Assembly: GCA_964490845.1 (NCBI GenBank)
Contig: CAZBED010000013.1
Location: forward strand, 7,374-71,373
Direction: 5' to 3'
Source of the DNA: JADJSS01 sp964490845
Lineage (GTDB): Bacteria; Bacteroidota; Bacteroidia; Chitinophagales; JADIYW01
Length of the DNA stretch: 64,000 nucleotides
Below the pieces are notes generated by a model. It did no database searches and was not told the origin of the DNA. It saw only the letters and a list, made by a program, of their open reading frames with translations. Positions 44,375 to 54,090 of this stretch are shown in pieces; position 1 is the stretch's first letter; every line of letters begins with the position of its first letter. The position numbers and the translations under genes were made by a program.

Positions 44375-44890
44375 ATGACTACAGCTCAGCAAATACAATG
44401 GACAACCGTTTTCGACAAAACCAGGGAAATATGTGAGGAAGATGAAAACTTTTCCAACTATTCGGTACGAGAAAAGATGATGGCATTTATTTTTACGTTT
44501 TTACAAAAATTGCAGGAAAATGAAACACAATTTTCCGGGCAGCTGCACGAAAACCGTTTACCCTTTATCAATAACCGATTCCTGCAGGAACTTAAAACAT
44601 ACTTTAACAGTTATACCAGTAACCTGTTGCTGGAAGGAACCAATTCCGGTGAGATTCAGGCGAGGCCTTTTATTGCCAGTTATTATCCATCATTGTTATG
44701 GAATGCTTTCTTGTCCATATTGTACTTTTGGTCAAATGACAAAAGCGATAACAAAGAAAATACAGATGTAATGGTGGAGAAAACGGTTCATTTTGCCTTT
44801 GATATGCTTGCCCCCAATCCGATTGATTCCGGGATAGATTTAGTACAGCATTTTATAAAGTTGAGAAAAACAGATGCAGGAACAAGATAA
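44375..44890 (+). CDS. TetR C-terminal-like protein lacking the HTH domain
   Basis: A 171-aa all-helical protein resembling only the ligand-binding C-terminal domain of TetR regulators (TetR_C type; MMAFIFTFLQKLQENETQF, YYPSLLWNAFLSILYFWSNDKS, VEKTVHFAFDMLAP). A normal TetR DNA-binding helix-turn-helix would precede it, but there are only 72 bp between this start and the divergent gene, so it is absent. It overlaps the AarF gene by 17 bp, so the two are coupled. It probably serves as a partner of the kinase-like protein rather than as a repressor. The fold assignment is moderate. Confidence 0.7.
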   Translation: MTTAQQIQWTTVFDKTREICEEDENFSNYSVREKMMAFIFTFLQKLQENETQFSGQLHENRLPFINNRFLQELKTYFNSYTSNLLLEGTNSGEIQARPFIASYYPSLLWNAFLSILYFWSNDKSDNKENTDVMVEKTVHFAFDMLAPNPIDSGIDLVQHFIKLRKTDAGTR

Positions 44891-46193
44891 GATACCAACC
44901 TCCAAAGTGGAAAGAGCTTCCAGAGTATTCCGGACCAGCATGAAGGTGGGCGCTAATTATATTAAACACAGTGCACAGAAGGCCGTCAGTAAAGAGGTGG
45001 ATGAGGAGTCCTTTAACCGCAAAAATGCAGAGGAGTTGTTTAAGCTGATGAGCCAACTGAAGGGCAGCGCCCTGAAGATTGCGCAGCTGATGAGTATGGA
45101 CAACGGTTTATTGCCGAAAGGCTACGCCGAAAAATTCGCGATGGCACAAAACAGCGCGATGGCATTGAGTGCCCCGCTGGTGATGAACACCTTTAATAAA
45201 TACATAGGTAAGTCACCGAACGAATTATTTGATTCCTTCAAGTTGAATGCGGTTTATGCAGCTTCTATTGGACAGGTACACGAAGCGTATAAAAATGGCG
45301 TTAAATTAGCTGTAAAACTGCAGTATCCCGGTGTGGCTGACAGTATTCATTCCGACATCAATCTGGTGAAACCGCTCATCCTGCGATTTATAGGAGTGAA
45401 AGAAAGTGATGTCAGGCAATATTTCGAAGAGTTCGAAGAACGTCTGAAAGAGGAATGTGATTATGAACTTGAACTCCAAAATGGTACGCAAATCGCTGAG
45501 GCCTGCAGGAATATCCCCAATCTGATTATCCCGAAATACTACAAGGATTTATCGGGTAAAAAAATACTGTCCATGGAATGGATTGATGCCCGGCCCTTAC
45601 AGCAATTTATGGATACGGAGACGGATCAGCTTATAAAAAATCAGATAGGTCAGGCATTACTGGATTTTCTACATACTTCCATTCATGTTCATCATCGGTT
45701 CCATGCTGACCCGCATCCGGGAAATTTTCTGGTGACTACGGATAATAAATTAGTGGTTCTGGATTTTGGTTGTGTGAAGACATTGCCGGAAGAGTTTTAC
45801 AATTACTATTTCGCCTTAGCAAAAGACGAAGTTTTTAATGACCCGAGAAAATTACGCATTTGTCTGGAAGGGCTGGATATGCTGAGGAAAGAAGATACCG
45901 AAGAAGTTGAGAAATTATTTTATGAAACTGCCGTGCGGGCAATACAGAATATGTCAAAGCCTATGAAATGCGATGTGTTTTATTTCGGAGATAAGGCCTT
46001 CTACGATGAACTGCAGGCGCACGGAGAAGAGATTATGGGAAATAAAAATTTCAGAAAACCCTCCGCTATGCGTGGTTCAAGGCATGCTATTTACCTGCAT
46101 CGTGCATTTTTCGGGCTGTATTCTATTTTATTCAAGCTCAATGCTACTGTAAATATAGACAGGCGTTTTCTGGATAGTATCCATATCGACTAA
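44874..46193 (+). CDS. AarF/UbiB/ABC1 kinase family protein
   Basis: A 439-aa ABC1/UbiB atypical kinase-like protein. Hallmarks include the KxGQ-like motif KGSALKIAQLMSMDNGLLP, the Ala-rich loop AASIGQVHEA, VKLQYPGV with the Lys, and HADPHPGNFLV with metal-binding DFGC downstream. UbiB-type proteins support isoprenoid quinone synthesis or lipid trafficking; here the adjacent divergent polyprenyl synthetase fits a quinone link. It is translationally coupled with the TetR C-terminal-like protein. Confidence 0.9.
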   Translation: MQEQDKIPTSKVERASRVFRTSMKVGANYIKHSAQKAVSKEVDEESFNRKNAEELFKLMSQLKGSALKIAQLMSMDNGLLPKGYAEKFAMAQNSAMALSAPLVMNTFNKYIGKSPNELFDSFKLNAVYAASIGQVHEAYKNGVKLAVKLQYPGVADSIHSDINLVKPLILRFIGVKESDVRQYFEEFEERLKEECDYELELQNGTQIAEACRNIPNLIIPKYYKDLSGKKILSMEWIDARPLQQFMDTETDQLIKNQIGQALLDFLHTSIHVHHRFHADPHPGNFLVTTDNKLVVLDFGCVKTLPEEFYNYYFALAKDEVFNDPRKLRICLEGLDMLRKEDTEEVEKLFYETAVRAIQNMSKPMKCDVFYFGDKAFYDELQAHGEEIMGNKNFRKPSAMRGSRHAIYLHRAFFGLYSILFKLNATVNIDRRFLDSIHID

Positions 46194-46194
46194 G

Positions 46195-47550
46195 CTATAT
46201 CCATCCTTTAGCTTTAAATTCAAGATATTTATTGATGGTCTGCGTCGATAAATCTTCCGGCGCAGTCAGTATCGACTGTATGCCGTATTTGGCTAATTCT
46301 TTAACCATCATTTCCTTCTCAGATACAATTTTCTTTCCGATTGTTTTGTGATAGATTTCCAGCGTATCTGCCGCATGTTGATAGCTGTATTGCTCAATCT
46401 CCGTATTCTTAAATACAACCACCAGCAACAAGTGTGTGTGATTCAGCCGCCTTAACATGGGCAGGTATCTTTCGAGAGTATAATAACTTTCAAAGTTGGT
46501 ATATAAAATCAATAAACTGCGCTGTTTTATAAGTTTATTGACCGCATTGAATAATAATTCAAAATTTGCCTCAAGGCCGCTTTCCTGTTCTTTGTGTAAT
46601 GCTTCGGAAATGAGTTTTAATTGCCCTGGCTTTTTAGAGGCTTTAATAAAACTACCCATCTTTTCATTAAAGGTAAGTATTCCGGCTTTGTCATCCTTCC
46701 GAATCGCGGTATTAGCTATCACTAATGTGGTATTGATGGCGTAATCCAGCAGGCTTAATCCGTTGAATGGCAAATCCATTGCACGGCTTTTGTCAATAAT
46801 GGCATAAATCTGCTGAGATTTTTCATCGCCGTACTGGTTAACCATAATCTGGTTGCGGCGGCCGGTTGCTTTCCAGTTGATGGTACGCACATCATCACCA
46901 CCGGTATAATTTTTTATCTGTTCAAACTCATAGCTGTGCCCGATTTTACGCATTTTTTTGATACCCTGAAAAGTGTGCAGTTTATTGAATAATAATAACT
47001 CATGCTTCCTGACTTGCACGGAGGACGGATAAACAGGTGTGGTTATTTGTAACGGATAGATGATTTTATGCTGTATCAGGCCCAGTGCCGTGGAAACGAA
47101 GATATTGCAATTGCCAAACGAATATGCACCTCTTGTCAGGGGCCTGACAGTATACGTTATTACTTTTTCTTCGCCGGATGAAAGATGAAACCTGAAAGAG
47201 AAATCTCTTTTCTGAAACTCAACGGGTAATTCGTCTACTACTTCAATACGGGCAGATACCTGCTGATTGTTTTTAATAAAAAGCTGAATATGTTGTTCAT
47301 CACCCAGCGGCAAAACTAATGGTGTCTGTCTGGAACAGTCTATTTTTTTGTCAAAAATTTTGACCAGGATGAAATCCAGTGCAGAGAATAAAATCAAGAG
47401 GATCAATAACAGCTTTGCCAACGGCAGCAGGAAATTGTAGGAGAAACTGACGATAAAGAACAACACAATAACGGCCCATGCATAAAAAAAACGACGCGTT
47501 AGAAACGTGTTTTGAATGAATCGCTGACAGGTGTCTTTAAGTGATATCAT
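46195..47550 (-). CDS. DUF58 membrane protein
   Basis: A 451-aa protein with two N-terminal transmembrane helices (residues ~20-60) and a DUF58 domain (GHSYEFEQIKNYTGGDDVRTINWKATGRRNQ, then VWA-like QIYAIIDKSRAM with a DxSR motif). It is the partner usually encoded after MoxR AAA ATPases. It is last in the SpoIIM-DUF4129-DUF4350-MoxR-DUF58 operon, 8 bp after moxR. Such systems are linked to metal insertion or assembly of large protein complexes; the client here is unknown. Confidence 0.9.
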   Translation of the reverse strand: MISLKDTCQRFIQNTFLTRRFFYAWAVIVLFFIVSFSYNFLLPLAKLLLILLILFSALDFILVKIFDKKIDCSRQTPLVLPLGDEQHIQLFIKNNQQVSARIEVVDELPVEFQKRDFSFRFHLSSGEEKVITYTVRPLTRGAYSFGNCNIFVSTALGLIQHKIIYPLQITTPVYPSSVQVRKHELLLFNKLHTFQGIKKMRKIGHSYEFEQIKNYTGGDDVRTINWKATGRRNQIMVNQYGDEKSQQIYAIIDKSRAMDLPFNGLSLLDYAINTTLVIANTAIRKDDKAGILTFNEKMGSFIKASKKPGQLKLISEALHKEQESGLEANFELLFNAVNKLIKQRSLLILYTNFESYYTLERYLPMLRRLNHTHLLLVVVFKNTEIEQYSYQHAADTLEIYHKTIGKKIVSEKEMMVKELAKYGIQSILTAPEDLSTQTINKYLEFKAKGWI

Positions 47551-47558
47551 TTGTTTAG

Positions 47559-48551
47559 TTATCTCGGTACTTCTATTTGACGGATGATTTGGCGGATGAT
47601 ATCCTGCGATGTAATGCCCTCCATTTCCTTTTCCGGCGATGGAATAACCCTGTGGTTCAGTACGGCGTCGGATACGGTACGCACATCGTCGGGTGTAACA
47701 AATGCCCTGCCGGATATCGCGGCCATTGCCTTGCTGGCTTTCAGCAGAGAGAGGGAGGCGCGGGGAGATGCCCCTAAGAACAAATCCCCGTGATGCCTGG
47801 TTTGGTGTACAATCTGAGCAATGTAGTGTATGATTTCATCTTTCACAAAAATGTTTTCTATAATACTGCTGCATCGTTTTATATCATCAGCATGTACAAC
47901 GGATTTAACCTCATCGGTCACTCTTGATGAGAAATCGTTGTTGAAGCGCTGCAATATTAGTTGTTCTTCATCCAGATTCGGATAGTCCATCACTATCTTA
48001 AAAATGAATCTGTCCAGCTGAGCTTCCGGCAGGCGGTAGGTGCCTTCCTGTTCAATGGGATTTTGCGTGGCGAGCACCATAAATGGGAAAGCCATCTGAT
48101 AGGTGTGTCCGTCAATGGAAACCTGCCGTTCTTCCATCAATTCGAACAGCGCAGCCTGCGTTTTAGCGGGGGATCGGTTGATTTCGTCAATCAATATGAT
48201 ATTGGAAAAAACAGGCCCGGGCCTAAAATTGAATTCTGATTCCTTAAGGTTAAAAACAGATGTTCCGAGTATGTCTGTCGGCATTAAGTCGGGAGTAAAC
48301 TGAATACGGGAAAAGCCCACCGATATGGTCTTTGCCAGCATTTTCGCCGTCAGTGTTTTGGCTATTCCCGGAACACCTTCCAGTAAAATATGCCCGCCGG
48401 TAAATAAGGCGGAAAGCATAAGGTCTATAGTGCCTGTTTGCCCGACTATAACTTTTGACATCTCCGCTTTTATTTTTTCGGCGGTGCTTGTTATGAAAGC
48501 GATATCGGTATTCATCGCTTCCGGCTGATGTGACTCATTCATTTCTTCCAT
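47559..48551 (-). CDS. MoxR family AAA+ ATPase
   Basis: A 330-aa MoxR-type AAA+ ATPase. Walker A is LEGVPGIAKTLTAK, Walker B is IILIDEINRSPAKTQAALFELMEERQV, and sensor 1 is VLATQNPIEQEGTYRLPEAQLDRF. It is a chaperone-like ATPase working with the adjacent DUF58/VWA-like protein. The start could also be one of two in-frame ATGs within the first 13 residues. It lies 8 bp from each neighbour in the operon. Confidence 0.95.
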   Translation of the reverse strand: MEEMNESHQPEAMNTDIAFITSTAEKIKAEMSKVIVGQTGTIDLMLSALFTGGHILLEGVPGIAKTLTAKMLAKTISVGFSRIQFTPDLMPTDILGTSVFNLKESEFNFRPGPVFSNIILIDEINRSPAKTQAALFELMEERQVSIDGHTYQMAFPFMVLATQNPIEQEGTYRLPEAQLDRFIFKIVMDYPNLDEEQLILQRFNNDFSSRVTDEVKSVVHADDIKRCSSIIENIFVKDEIIHYIAQIVHQTRHHGDLFLGASPRASLSLLKASKAMAAISGRAFVTPDDVRTVSDAVLNHRVIPSPEKEMEGITSQDIIRQIIRQIEVPR

Positions 48552-48559
48552 CTTCTGAT

Positions 48560-49879
48560 TTATTTACAATGATTATAAAAATATTCTAATTCAGTGTTTA
48601 ATTGCTTTAATTGTATACTGCTTATCTTTTTTTCGCGTATGATTTTTATGAAAGTTGAAAAAATAGATTCTATAATTGTTGTCGGAACAGTTGATTTAAG
48701 TGCGAGCAGGTTAATAAAGTGTTCATCTGTTTCGTTGGTTTTGATATAATACTTCTGACGGACATAATTGAGAAACTGTGTTCGCATTTCCAGCGCAATT
48801 TCCAGATGTTCTGCGTCATGGTAATACAGTTGTCCTATCGTTTCTACATATTTCAGGGAAGTATTTTCTTTTGCCGGAATAACAGGGATAATAGTTTGAC
48901 GTCGTTTTGCATGGAAAACGCCATAAATCAGTACACCGAGTATAGTCAGGTACCACGCCCATCGGAGTGAACTGTGTTTTAAAATAAAGTAAAGAGGGCT
49001 GTCCCCGAAATTGCTGTTTCCATGATAAGAATTTCCTTCATCAATATGATATTCATGAGATACGTCATCCCATAGGGTAGCCTGATCCGGCAGATGTGAA
49101 AATACTTTTTCCGCATACTCTAGGCCTTTTTCGGTGCGCATAAAATAATTGGTGAAGGGTATGGTGGAAAGTAAGATAATAAGCTGTCCTTTTCCGTGTT
49201 TTAGAATTGCGAAATTCAATCCCATGTCATAAGATTTTTCATATCCTCCGAATGCAATGGAATTTATATCCGGTATCGGGTATACACATTCCGAGTCGGA
49301 CAGTGCCCGGAAAGTATTATAGTAGTTAATGATGGTGTCCGATTTGTTTTTCAGGTAGTAAGTATAGCCGGTACTGTCTTTTAGCGCTGGATGTGTAAAA
49401 TTAAATGTGCTGTAACGTTTGATGTCAATAATTGAATCAGAATATTTATAATAGATTTCGTTGTAAGCGGAACTAATTTTCAGGTGGTAGGATTTGTTGA
49501 TAATACTATCCAGAAAAATATAGTGAAATCCCTCACAGCTGATGAATACGGTATTCCCTTTTTCTGCAAACCGATACAGTTCAGCTGTTGTTGTAGAGTC
49601 ATAATAAGGCGTACTGTTGATAAAGATATAGTTATAGGTTTTGTCTTTCCTCAGTTTTTTCAAAGCTTCAGCAACCGGTTTTTTTATTTCAAAGAATCCA
49701 TGGTTGCTGTATTTGCTCTTTAATAATTCATAAGTCAAGAATGTTCCATAGGCATTTTTTTTCGTCTTATCCAGATTTAAATTCCATTTGCCCGAACTGT
49801 CTTTTAATAAATAATATCCTACCGCCAAAAGCAGTATGCCTAATGCCGTCAGGATATATTTATTTCGCTCTCTTTGCAT
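48560..49879 (-). CDS. DUF4350 domain membrane protein
   Basis: A 439-aa protein with an N-terminal helix (~9-24), a DUF4350 domain (YGTFLTYELLKSKY, IFINSTPYYDSTTTAELYRFAEKGNTVFIS, LNFAILKHGKGQLIILLSTIPFTNYFM), a second transmembrane helix (~305-325) and a cytoplasmic helical tail. The layout places the DUF4350 module outside the membrane. It is third in the MoxR operon, 8 bp before the MoxR gene. Its function is unknown beyond this association. Confidence 0.85.
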   Translation of the reverse strand: MQRERNKYILTALGILLLAVGYYLLKDSSGKWNLNLDKTKKNAYGTFLTYELLKSKYSNHGFFEIKKPVAEALKKLRKDKTYNYIFINSTPYYDSTTTAELYRFAEKGNTVFISCEGFHYIFLDSIINKSYHLKISSAYNEIYYKYSDSIIDIKRYSTFNFTHPALKDSTGYTYYLKNKSDTIINYYNTFRALSDSECVYPIPDINSIAFGGYEKSYDMGLNFAILKHGKGQLIILLSTIPFTNYFMRTEKGLEYAEKVFSHLPDQATLWDDVSHEYHIDEGNSYHGNSNFGDSPLYFILKHSSLRWAWYLTILGVLIYGVFHAKRRQTIIPVIPAKENTSLKYVETIGQLYYHDAEHLEIALEMRTQFLNYVRQKYYIKTNETDEHFINLLALKSTVPTTIIESIFSTFIKIIREKKISSIQLKQLNTELEYFYNHCK

Positions 49880-49880
49880 T

Positions 49881-50597
49881 TTATTTCAGATGATGTAGGA
49901 AGTTTATAAAGTCTGGTTGTATATTATTGTATTCCGCTTCAGATAAGAGGTTGTCCCCAAACCAGCATTGCTCATAGGTGAATGTCAGCTTCTTAAGCGT
50001 ACTGTAGTATTCATCGCTTTTTTTTACTTCAGTCAGATATTGTTTATTGGTTTTATATTTTTTCCAGATGATGATACCTTTAATGGAAAGTTGCTGAATT
50101 ATCATCAGGTAGTACAGGCGAATTGCAAGTTTAAAATTTTTATTTTTTATTGCTGTATATAGATGCGGGTCTATAGCAGCCGTATCAAGATGGTTTTCTA
50201 TGTCGTCCAGCTCGATGGGGATGTCTTTCTTTTTTGTTTTTGCTTTTATGAAATGTACTCCCATTACGTTGAGTACTAAAGCAAGTAATGCAAGCAATAT
50301 TCCGCCAAACAATAACCATTTCAGGTATAAGCTTAGTCCGGGCGGTATCTGTAACTTCCATTCTTTTTCATCCTGATTTTTCTTTATTTCTTTCTGCTTT
50401 GGTTTGTACTCCTTAATTTTAATTTTTTGCTTCAACACTTCCCATTCTTCTTTATTTAATTTTTTAGATGTCCGGGATTGTTCCTCATATTGTTGTTGTT
50501 GCAGTTGTCCTCTTTCATAATCAGATGACTGGGCAATGCAAATAATATGGGTGCAAAGCAATAGAAAGCCAATTATGGATATACGTTTACAGGCCAT
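49881..50597 (-). CDS. DUF4129-like membrane protein
   Basis: A 238-aa protein with a signal peptide, a Lys/Glu-rich periplasmic stretch, one transmembrane helix (~90-110) and a C-terminal domain (AIRLYYLMIIQQLSIKGII, YKTNKQYLTEVKK, CWFGDNLLSEAEYN) matching the DUF4129 pattern. It overlaps the SpoIIM-like gene by 11 bp and precedes the DUF4350 gene by 1 bp, a tight coupling that supports a joint membrane complex. Confidence 0.8.
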   Translation of the reverse strand: MACKRISIIGFLLLCTHIICIAQSSDYERGQLQQQQYEEQSRTSKKLNKEEWEVLKQKIKIKEYKPKQKEIKKNQDEKEWKLQIPPGLSLYLKWLLFGGILLALLALVLNVMGVHFIKAKTKKKDIPIELDDIENHLDTAAIDPHLYTAIKNKNFKLAIRLYYLMIIQQLSIKGIIIWKKYKTNKQYLTEVKKSDEYYSTLKKLTFTYEQCWFGDNLLSEAEYNNIQPDFINFLHHLK

Positions 50598-52446
50598 GCT
50601 TTCTTGTTGAATTGCTTAATTTATTAAGTTCCTGAATAAGCCCCTCTGCACTATGCTTTTCTTTCTGAGAAAAATAAAATACCCCCTGATAGATGCAAAA
50701 GAACTGAACACTAATGGTAATAATGGTAGTAACGGCTGCCAGAAAGAAAAGCAGGAATACGAAATCGCTGTCGGCGACTTCACTGGTCAGGTTCATCGTC
50801 ACGGCCTGATAGATAATCCAGAAAATGGAGGAACTGATAAGCAGGAAAAGCGCAAGGCTCAGTAGGATAAAGACTGTGTGTATCGCAAACAGATTCATCA
50901 GCCCGGATTTAAAAGTAGCGGTAAAGGAATTGAACCGTCTTGCTTTTCCGGTTTGCGCATAAGGAAAAAAGACAGAAAAGGCAGCAACGAATTGCATGGG
51001 TAAAATAAACAGATAAGTATAAAGTTCGAATTTGTAAAACGATAAAAAGAGATAAAATGCAACCTGTATAAAACTATTCAGGATAATAGGGATACGGCAT
51101 TGTCTGGCCCATTCTGCAAATGATTGTTTCTTTGTTTTAGCTTGTACTGCCATTTCTCCGTAGAACAAATACGAAACCTGTACGGATTGAAAAGTAAACA
51201 AAACAGGCAATGCGATACTGAACCAGTTACTATAATCAGCAATGAGGTAATGATTCAGGTTTATTAACGACCATTCCGTATAGTAAATATCCTGTAACAG
51301 ATATTTTTTATTGATAGTGATACCGATAAGGGTAAAGAGCAAAGTGCTTCTGAAAATCGTAGACAAAAAAATACCTGAATATTTTCTGAAGAACCGGAAT
51401 GTATCCAATATCATTTCCGACACTTTTTTTACAGTATAAAATTCAAAAGGAGTAAAATTCTCGGGCAGTACCTTTTCTGCTTCAGGAATACGCAGCGTGC
51501 CGTTTCGCTTTTTCATCCAGGGTAAATACACATAGTAGCCTAAAATGAAAAATAATGATACAATGATTAATGCAAGCCTTAGAATATCCGGCGCTTGTGT
51601 ATAACGGGTCAGAAAGGACTCTATAATTCCGGCGGCAACTGTAATCGGCAATACGGAAAAGAATATTTTTGTAGCCCTCTGTGCGGAGGATAAAAACGAT
51701 TGCGTACGGCTGTAGGTTCCGGGAAATACCAGTCCTTTTCCTAACACCAGGCCTGCTGTTCCGCAAATGACCATGGCAGAAATCTCCAGAGTACCATGAA
51801 GCCATACCGCCAGAAAAGAATCCCAAAACAGTCCGCGCTGAATGAAATAGAATTGAAAGGCGGATAGCATAAGGCCATTCTGCAGCAAGACAAGTATTGA
51901 GCCGATGCCCAGCACCAGGCCTGAAAAAAATGTGAGGATGTCTACCTTTAAATTATTGATTACGATTCTCACGAACATCTCTATAGGGCCGGACTGTTTA
52001 TAAACGGCCATTGGGTCTTTTTTGGCAATATTTTCAGCCGTCATGGCAATATAGCCGTCACCCAGTATCTTATTGGCAAATTCGCTGTCGTGGCGATATG
52101 TCAATAAACCAATGGAGATGGCGATAACGAGGACAATAAAGGAAAGCAATAATTCTGTACGGTGCAGATACATGATGGACGGCAGTTCTTCCATCCAGAA
52201 ATTTCTGATGACAGCCTGTTTTTTCCGGTTCCTGCTGAACACCTTATGGAAGATTCCCTGTGCCAGATTGTTTAAATATACCCTGACAGAGCGGTTGGCA
52301 TAAAAGGTACGGGCATAGGATAAATCATCTGTAATCTGAATATAGAGTTTGCTGTAGAGGTTTGAATCTTTGTCTTTGTTTTTAGACATTTCTTCAAACT
52401 CCGCCCACTTTTTATGGTTTTGCCGTATGAATTTTGTTTCCTTCAT
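50587..52446 (-). CDS. SpoIIM/DUF95 family membrane protein
   Basis: A 619-aa integral membrane protein, larger than classic SpoIIM (around 200 aa). Residues ~90-300 carry the DUF95/SpoIIM module (FWMEELPSIMYLHRTELLLSF, LTFFSGLVLGIGSILVLLQNGLML, WLHGTLEISAMVICGTAGLVLG), and about five more helices follow. It heads the minus-strand MoxR operon and is divergent from an RDD gene at 52543, which is the usual pairing in Bacteroidota. Confidence 0.88.
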   Translation of the reverse strand: MKETKFIRQNHKKWAEFEEMSKNKDKDSNLYSKLYIQITDDLSYARTFYANRSVRVYLNNLAQGIFHKVFSRNRKKQAVIRNFWMEELPSIMYLHRTELLLSFIVLVIAISIGLLTYRHDSEFANKILGDGYIAMTAENIAKKDPMAVYKQSGPIEMFVRIVINNLKVDILTFFSGLVLGIGSILVLLQNGLMLSAFQFYFIQRGLFWDSFLAVWLHGTLEISAMVICGTAGLVLGKGLVFPGTYSRTQSFLSSAQRATKIFFSVLPITVAAGIIESFLTRYTQAPDILRLALIIVSLFFILGYYVYLPWMKKRNGTLRIPEAEKVLPENFTPFEFYTVKKVSEMILDTFRFFRKYSGIFLSTIFRSTLLFTLIGITINKKYLLQDIYYTEWSLINLNHYLIADYSNWFSIALPVLFTFQSVQVSYLFYGEMAVQAKTKKQSFAEWARQCRIPIILNSFIQVAFYLFLSFYKFELYTYLFILPMQFVAAFSVFFPYAQTGKARRFNSFTATFKSGLMNLFAIHTVFILLSLALFLLISSSIFWIIYQAVTMNLTSEVADSDFVFLLFFLAAVTTIITISVQFFCIYQGVFYFSQKEKHSAEGLIQELNKLSNSTRKHGL

Positions 52447-52542
52447 GCCATGCCAAAATAATAAAATTTAAGGATGAAAGTACTTGATTAATTGATAATA
52501 AATGTTGTTATTTGATGAGGCCTTCAATGGAATAATTACAGC

Positions 52543-53283
52543 ATGGCAAAAATCGACGTCATCACCACCCAAAAAGTAACTATCCAGTATGATACTGCAG
52601 GCTTCATGTGGCGATTTATCGCCTGGATGATAGACATGGCGGTGATTACAGTGATTTTTATGATTATTCTCTACTTTTTATTTACCTATAATATCCTTTC
52701 AAAATCAGGAACACTTACTTCTTTACTGGTTGGCCTGCTGATAGTTATTCAGTATTTCTACACGCTTGCACTGGAGGTGCTGACGAACGGACAAAGTATC
52801 GGAAAGAAAATAACCGGCATTGCGGTTATCAAATTAAATGGAAATGCGCTGGAGTTGAATGACTACCTCATTCGTTGGGCGTACAGGGTAGTTGATTTTG
52901 GATTTTCCGGATTTTCTATCGGTACTATTTCTATTTTGATGAGTGAGAAAAATCAACGACTGGGCGATATGATTGCAGATACAACCGTTGTAAAACTGAA
53001 ACCGGAAAGGATAGTAACCCTGGAAGATTTGCAAAACCTGCCGGATAAAGATGACTATGTCCCCAAATTTCCGCAGGTAACACATTACAGTGATACTGAA
53101 ATGCTGGCGTTGAAAAATTTACTGGTACGGTCGCAGCAATACAATACACCCATTTATCGTCAGTTGCTGGCAGAGACCGTCCGGAATATAAAAGAGCAGC
53201 TTGCGTTAGAAGATAATATCCGGATGGATGACAGCGCTTTCCTGAAAGAACTTATCAGTGAGTATGTCATCTTAACCAGATAA
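52543..53283 (+). CDS. RDD family membrane protein with C-terminal extension
   Basis: A 246-aa protein. The first ~145 residues are an RDD domain with three helices (FMWRFIAWMIDMAVITVIF carrying the Arg/Asp motif, QSIGKKITGIAVIKL, and RWAYRVVDFGF). About 100 soluble residues follow, helical at the C terminus. It is divergent from the SpoIIM-like gene, as is usual for this cluster, and ends at a strong terminator shared with the DUF1573 gene. Confidence 0.88.
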   Translation: MAKIDVITTQKVTIQYDTAGFMWRFIAWMIDMAVITVIFMIILYFLFTYNILSKSGTLTSLLVGLLIVIQYFYTLALEVLTNGQSIGKKITGIAVIKLNGNALELNDYLIRWAYRVVDFGFSGFSIGTISILMSEKNQRLGDMIADTTVVKLKPERIVTLEDLQNLPDKDDYVPKFPQVTHYSDTEMLALKNLLVRSQQYNTPIYRQLLAETVRNIKEQLALEDNIRMDDSAFLKELISEYVILTR

Positions 53284-53284
53284 A

Positions 53285-53310
53285 AAAAGCCCCGCTTACG
53301 CGGGGCTTTT
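53285..53310. terminator. Bidirectional terminator
   Basis: An 11-bp perfect stem (AAAAGCCCCGC / GCGGGGCTTTT) with a TTAC loop between the convergent RDD and DUF1573 genes. Confidence 0.9.
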
Positions 53311-53334
53311 TAGTGCTATTTAAAAACGATACGA

Positions 53335-53961
53335 TTATTTGTTAGTAGTCGTTTTTGTAGTCGTTTTAGTAGTTGTCTTAGTAACCGGTTTCGCCGTTGT
53401 CTTTGTAGCCGGTTTTACGGTTTTAGCTGTTTTAGACACGGTTTTAGCTGTAGTGGTAGCCACCTTTGCAGTAGTTGCTGGTGTTGCCGTTACTGCAGCA
53501 GCAGGTGCTGGAGCCGGTGTAGGAATGATAGAACTTGGCTCTGTTGCTGTTGGAACAACCGCAGCAGCTTCTACTGTTCCGCTGATTTTTAACACAACCG
53601 GTGAATTTTTAGCGTTAGAGTTAACCGTTACACTTTTAGAGAATGGACCTACTCTGTGTGTGTCATAGTGAACTTTGATTTCTGCTTTTTGGCCCGGCAT
53701 AATCGGTTCTTTAGGGTACGTTGGAACTGTACAGCCACATGATCCGTGTGCCTCACTGATAACGATAGGTGTTTTTCCTGAATTGGTGAAGGTAAATACT
53801 CTATTGCCATCTGCATCTTGTTTGATGGTACCATAATCAATGGCATCGTTGTCAAAAGTCATAGTCGGCGCATTAGGGTCTGGTGTTACAGCCGGTGCAT
53901 CATCTGCAAATACTCCGAAAGTACCTGCCATTAGTGTTAGTGCTAAGAATAATTTTTTCAT
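53335..53961 (-). CDS. DUF1573 exported protein with low-complexity Ala/Thr/Lys tail
   Basis: A 208-aa protein: signal peptide (residues 1-20), a DUF1573 Ig-like domain (MTFDNDAIDYGTIKQDADG, HGSCGCTVPTYPKEPIMPGQK) and a ~70-residue tail of Ala, Thr, Lys and Pro with imperfect KTTTK repeats. DUF1573 is a surface or periplasmic beta-sandwich common in Bacteroidota. The tail resembles histone H1-like or spacer sequences and is encoded by repetitive DNA, which could slip and vary in length. A TACATTTG -7-like box lies upstream on the minus strand (53987-53994). Function unknown. Confidence 0.85.
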   Translation of the reverse strand: MKKLFLALTLMAGTFGVFADDAPAVTPDPNAPTMTFDNDAIDYGTIKQDADGNRVFTFTNSGKTPIVISEAHGSCGCTVPTYPKEPIMPGQKAEIKVHYDTHRVGPFSKSVTVNSNAKNSPVVLKISGTVEAAAVVPTATEPSSIIPTPAPAPAAAVTATPATTAKVATTTAKTVSKTAKTVKPATKTTAKPVTKTTTKTTTKTTTNK

Positions 53962-54090
53962 GTTTGTATTTTTTTATTATCTCTAACAAATGTAATGCCT
54001 TTTCTAACATACCGCTTAGGTTGCTAAAAAAATTAAGTATAGTTTAACAAAAATCACATAATCTTACAAAAACAACGGTATATTTGTCTT

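Noticed and set aside
53339..53668. 109-aa plus-strand ORF rich in Val and Ala
   Set aside because: It is the antisense reading of the repetitive DUF1573 tail and has no start context or similarity.
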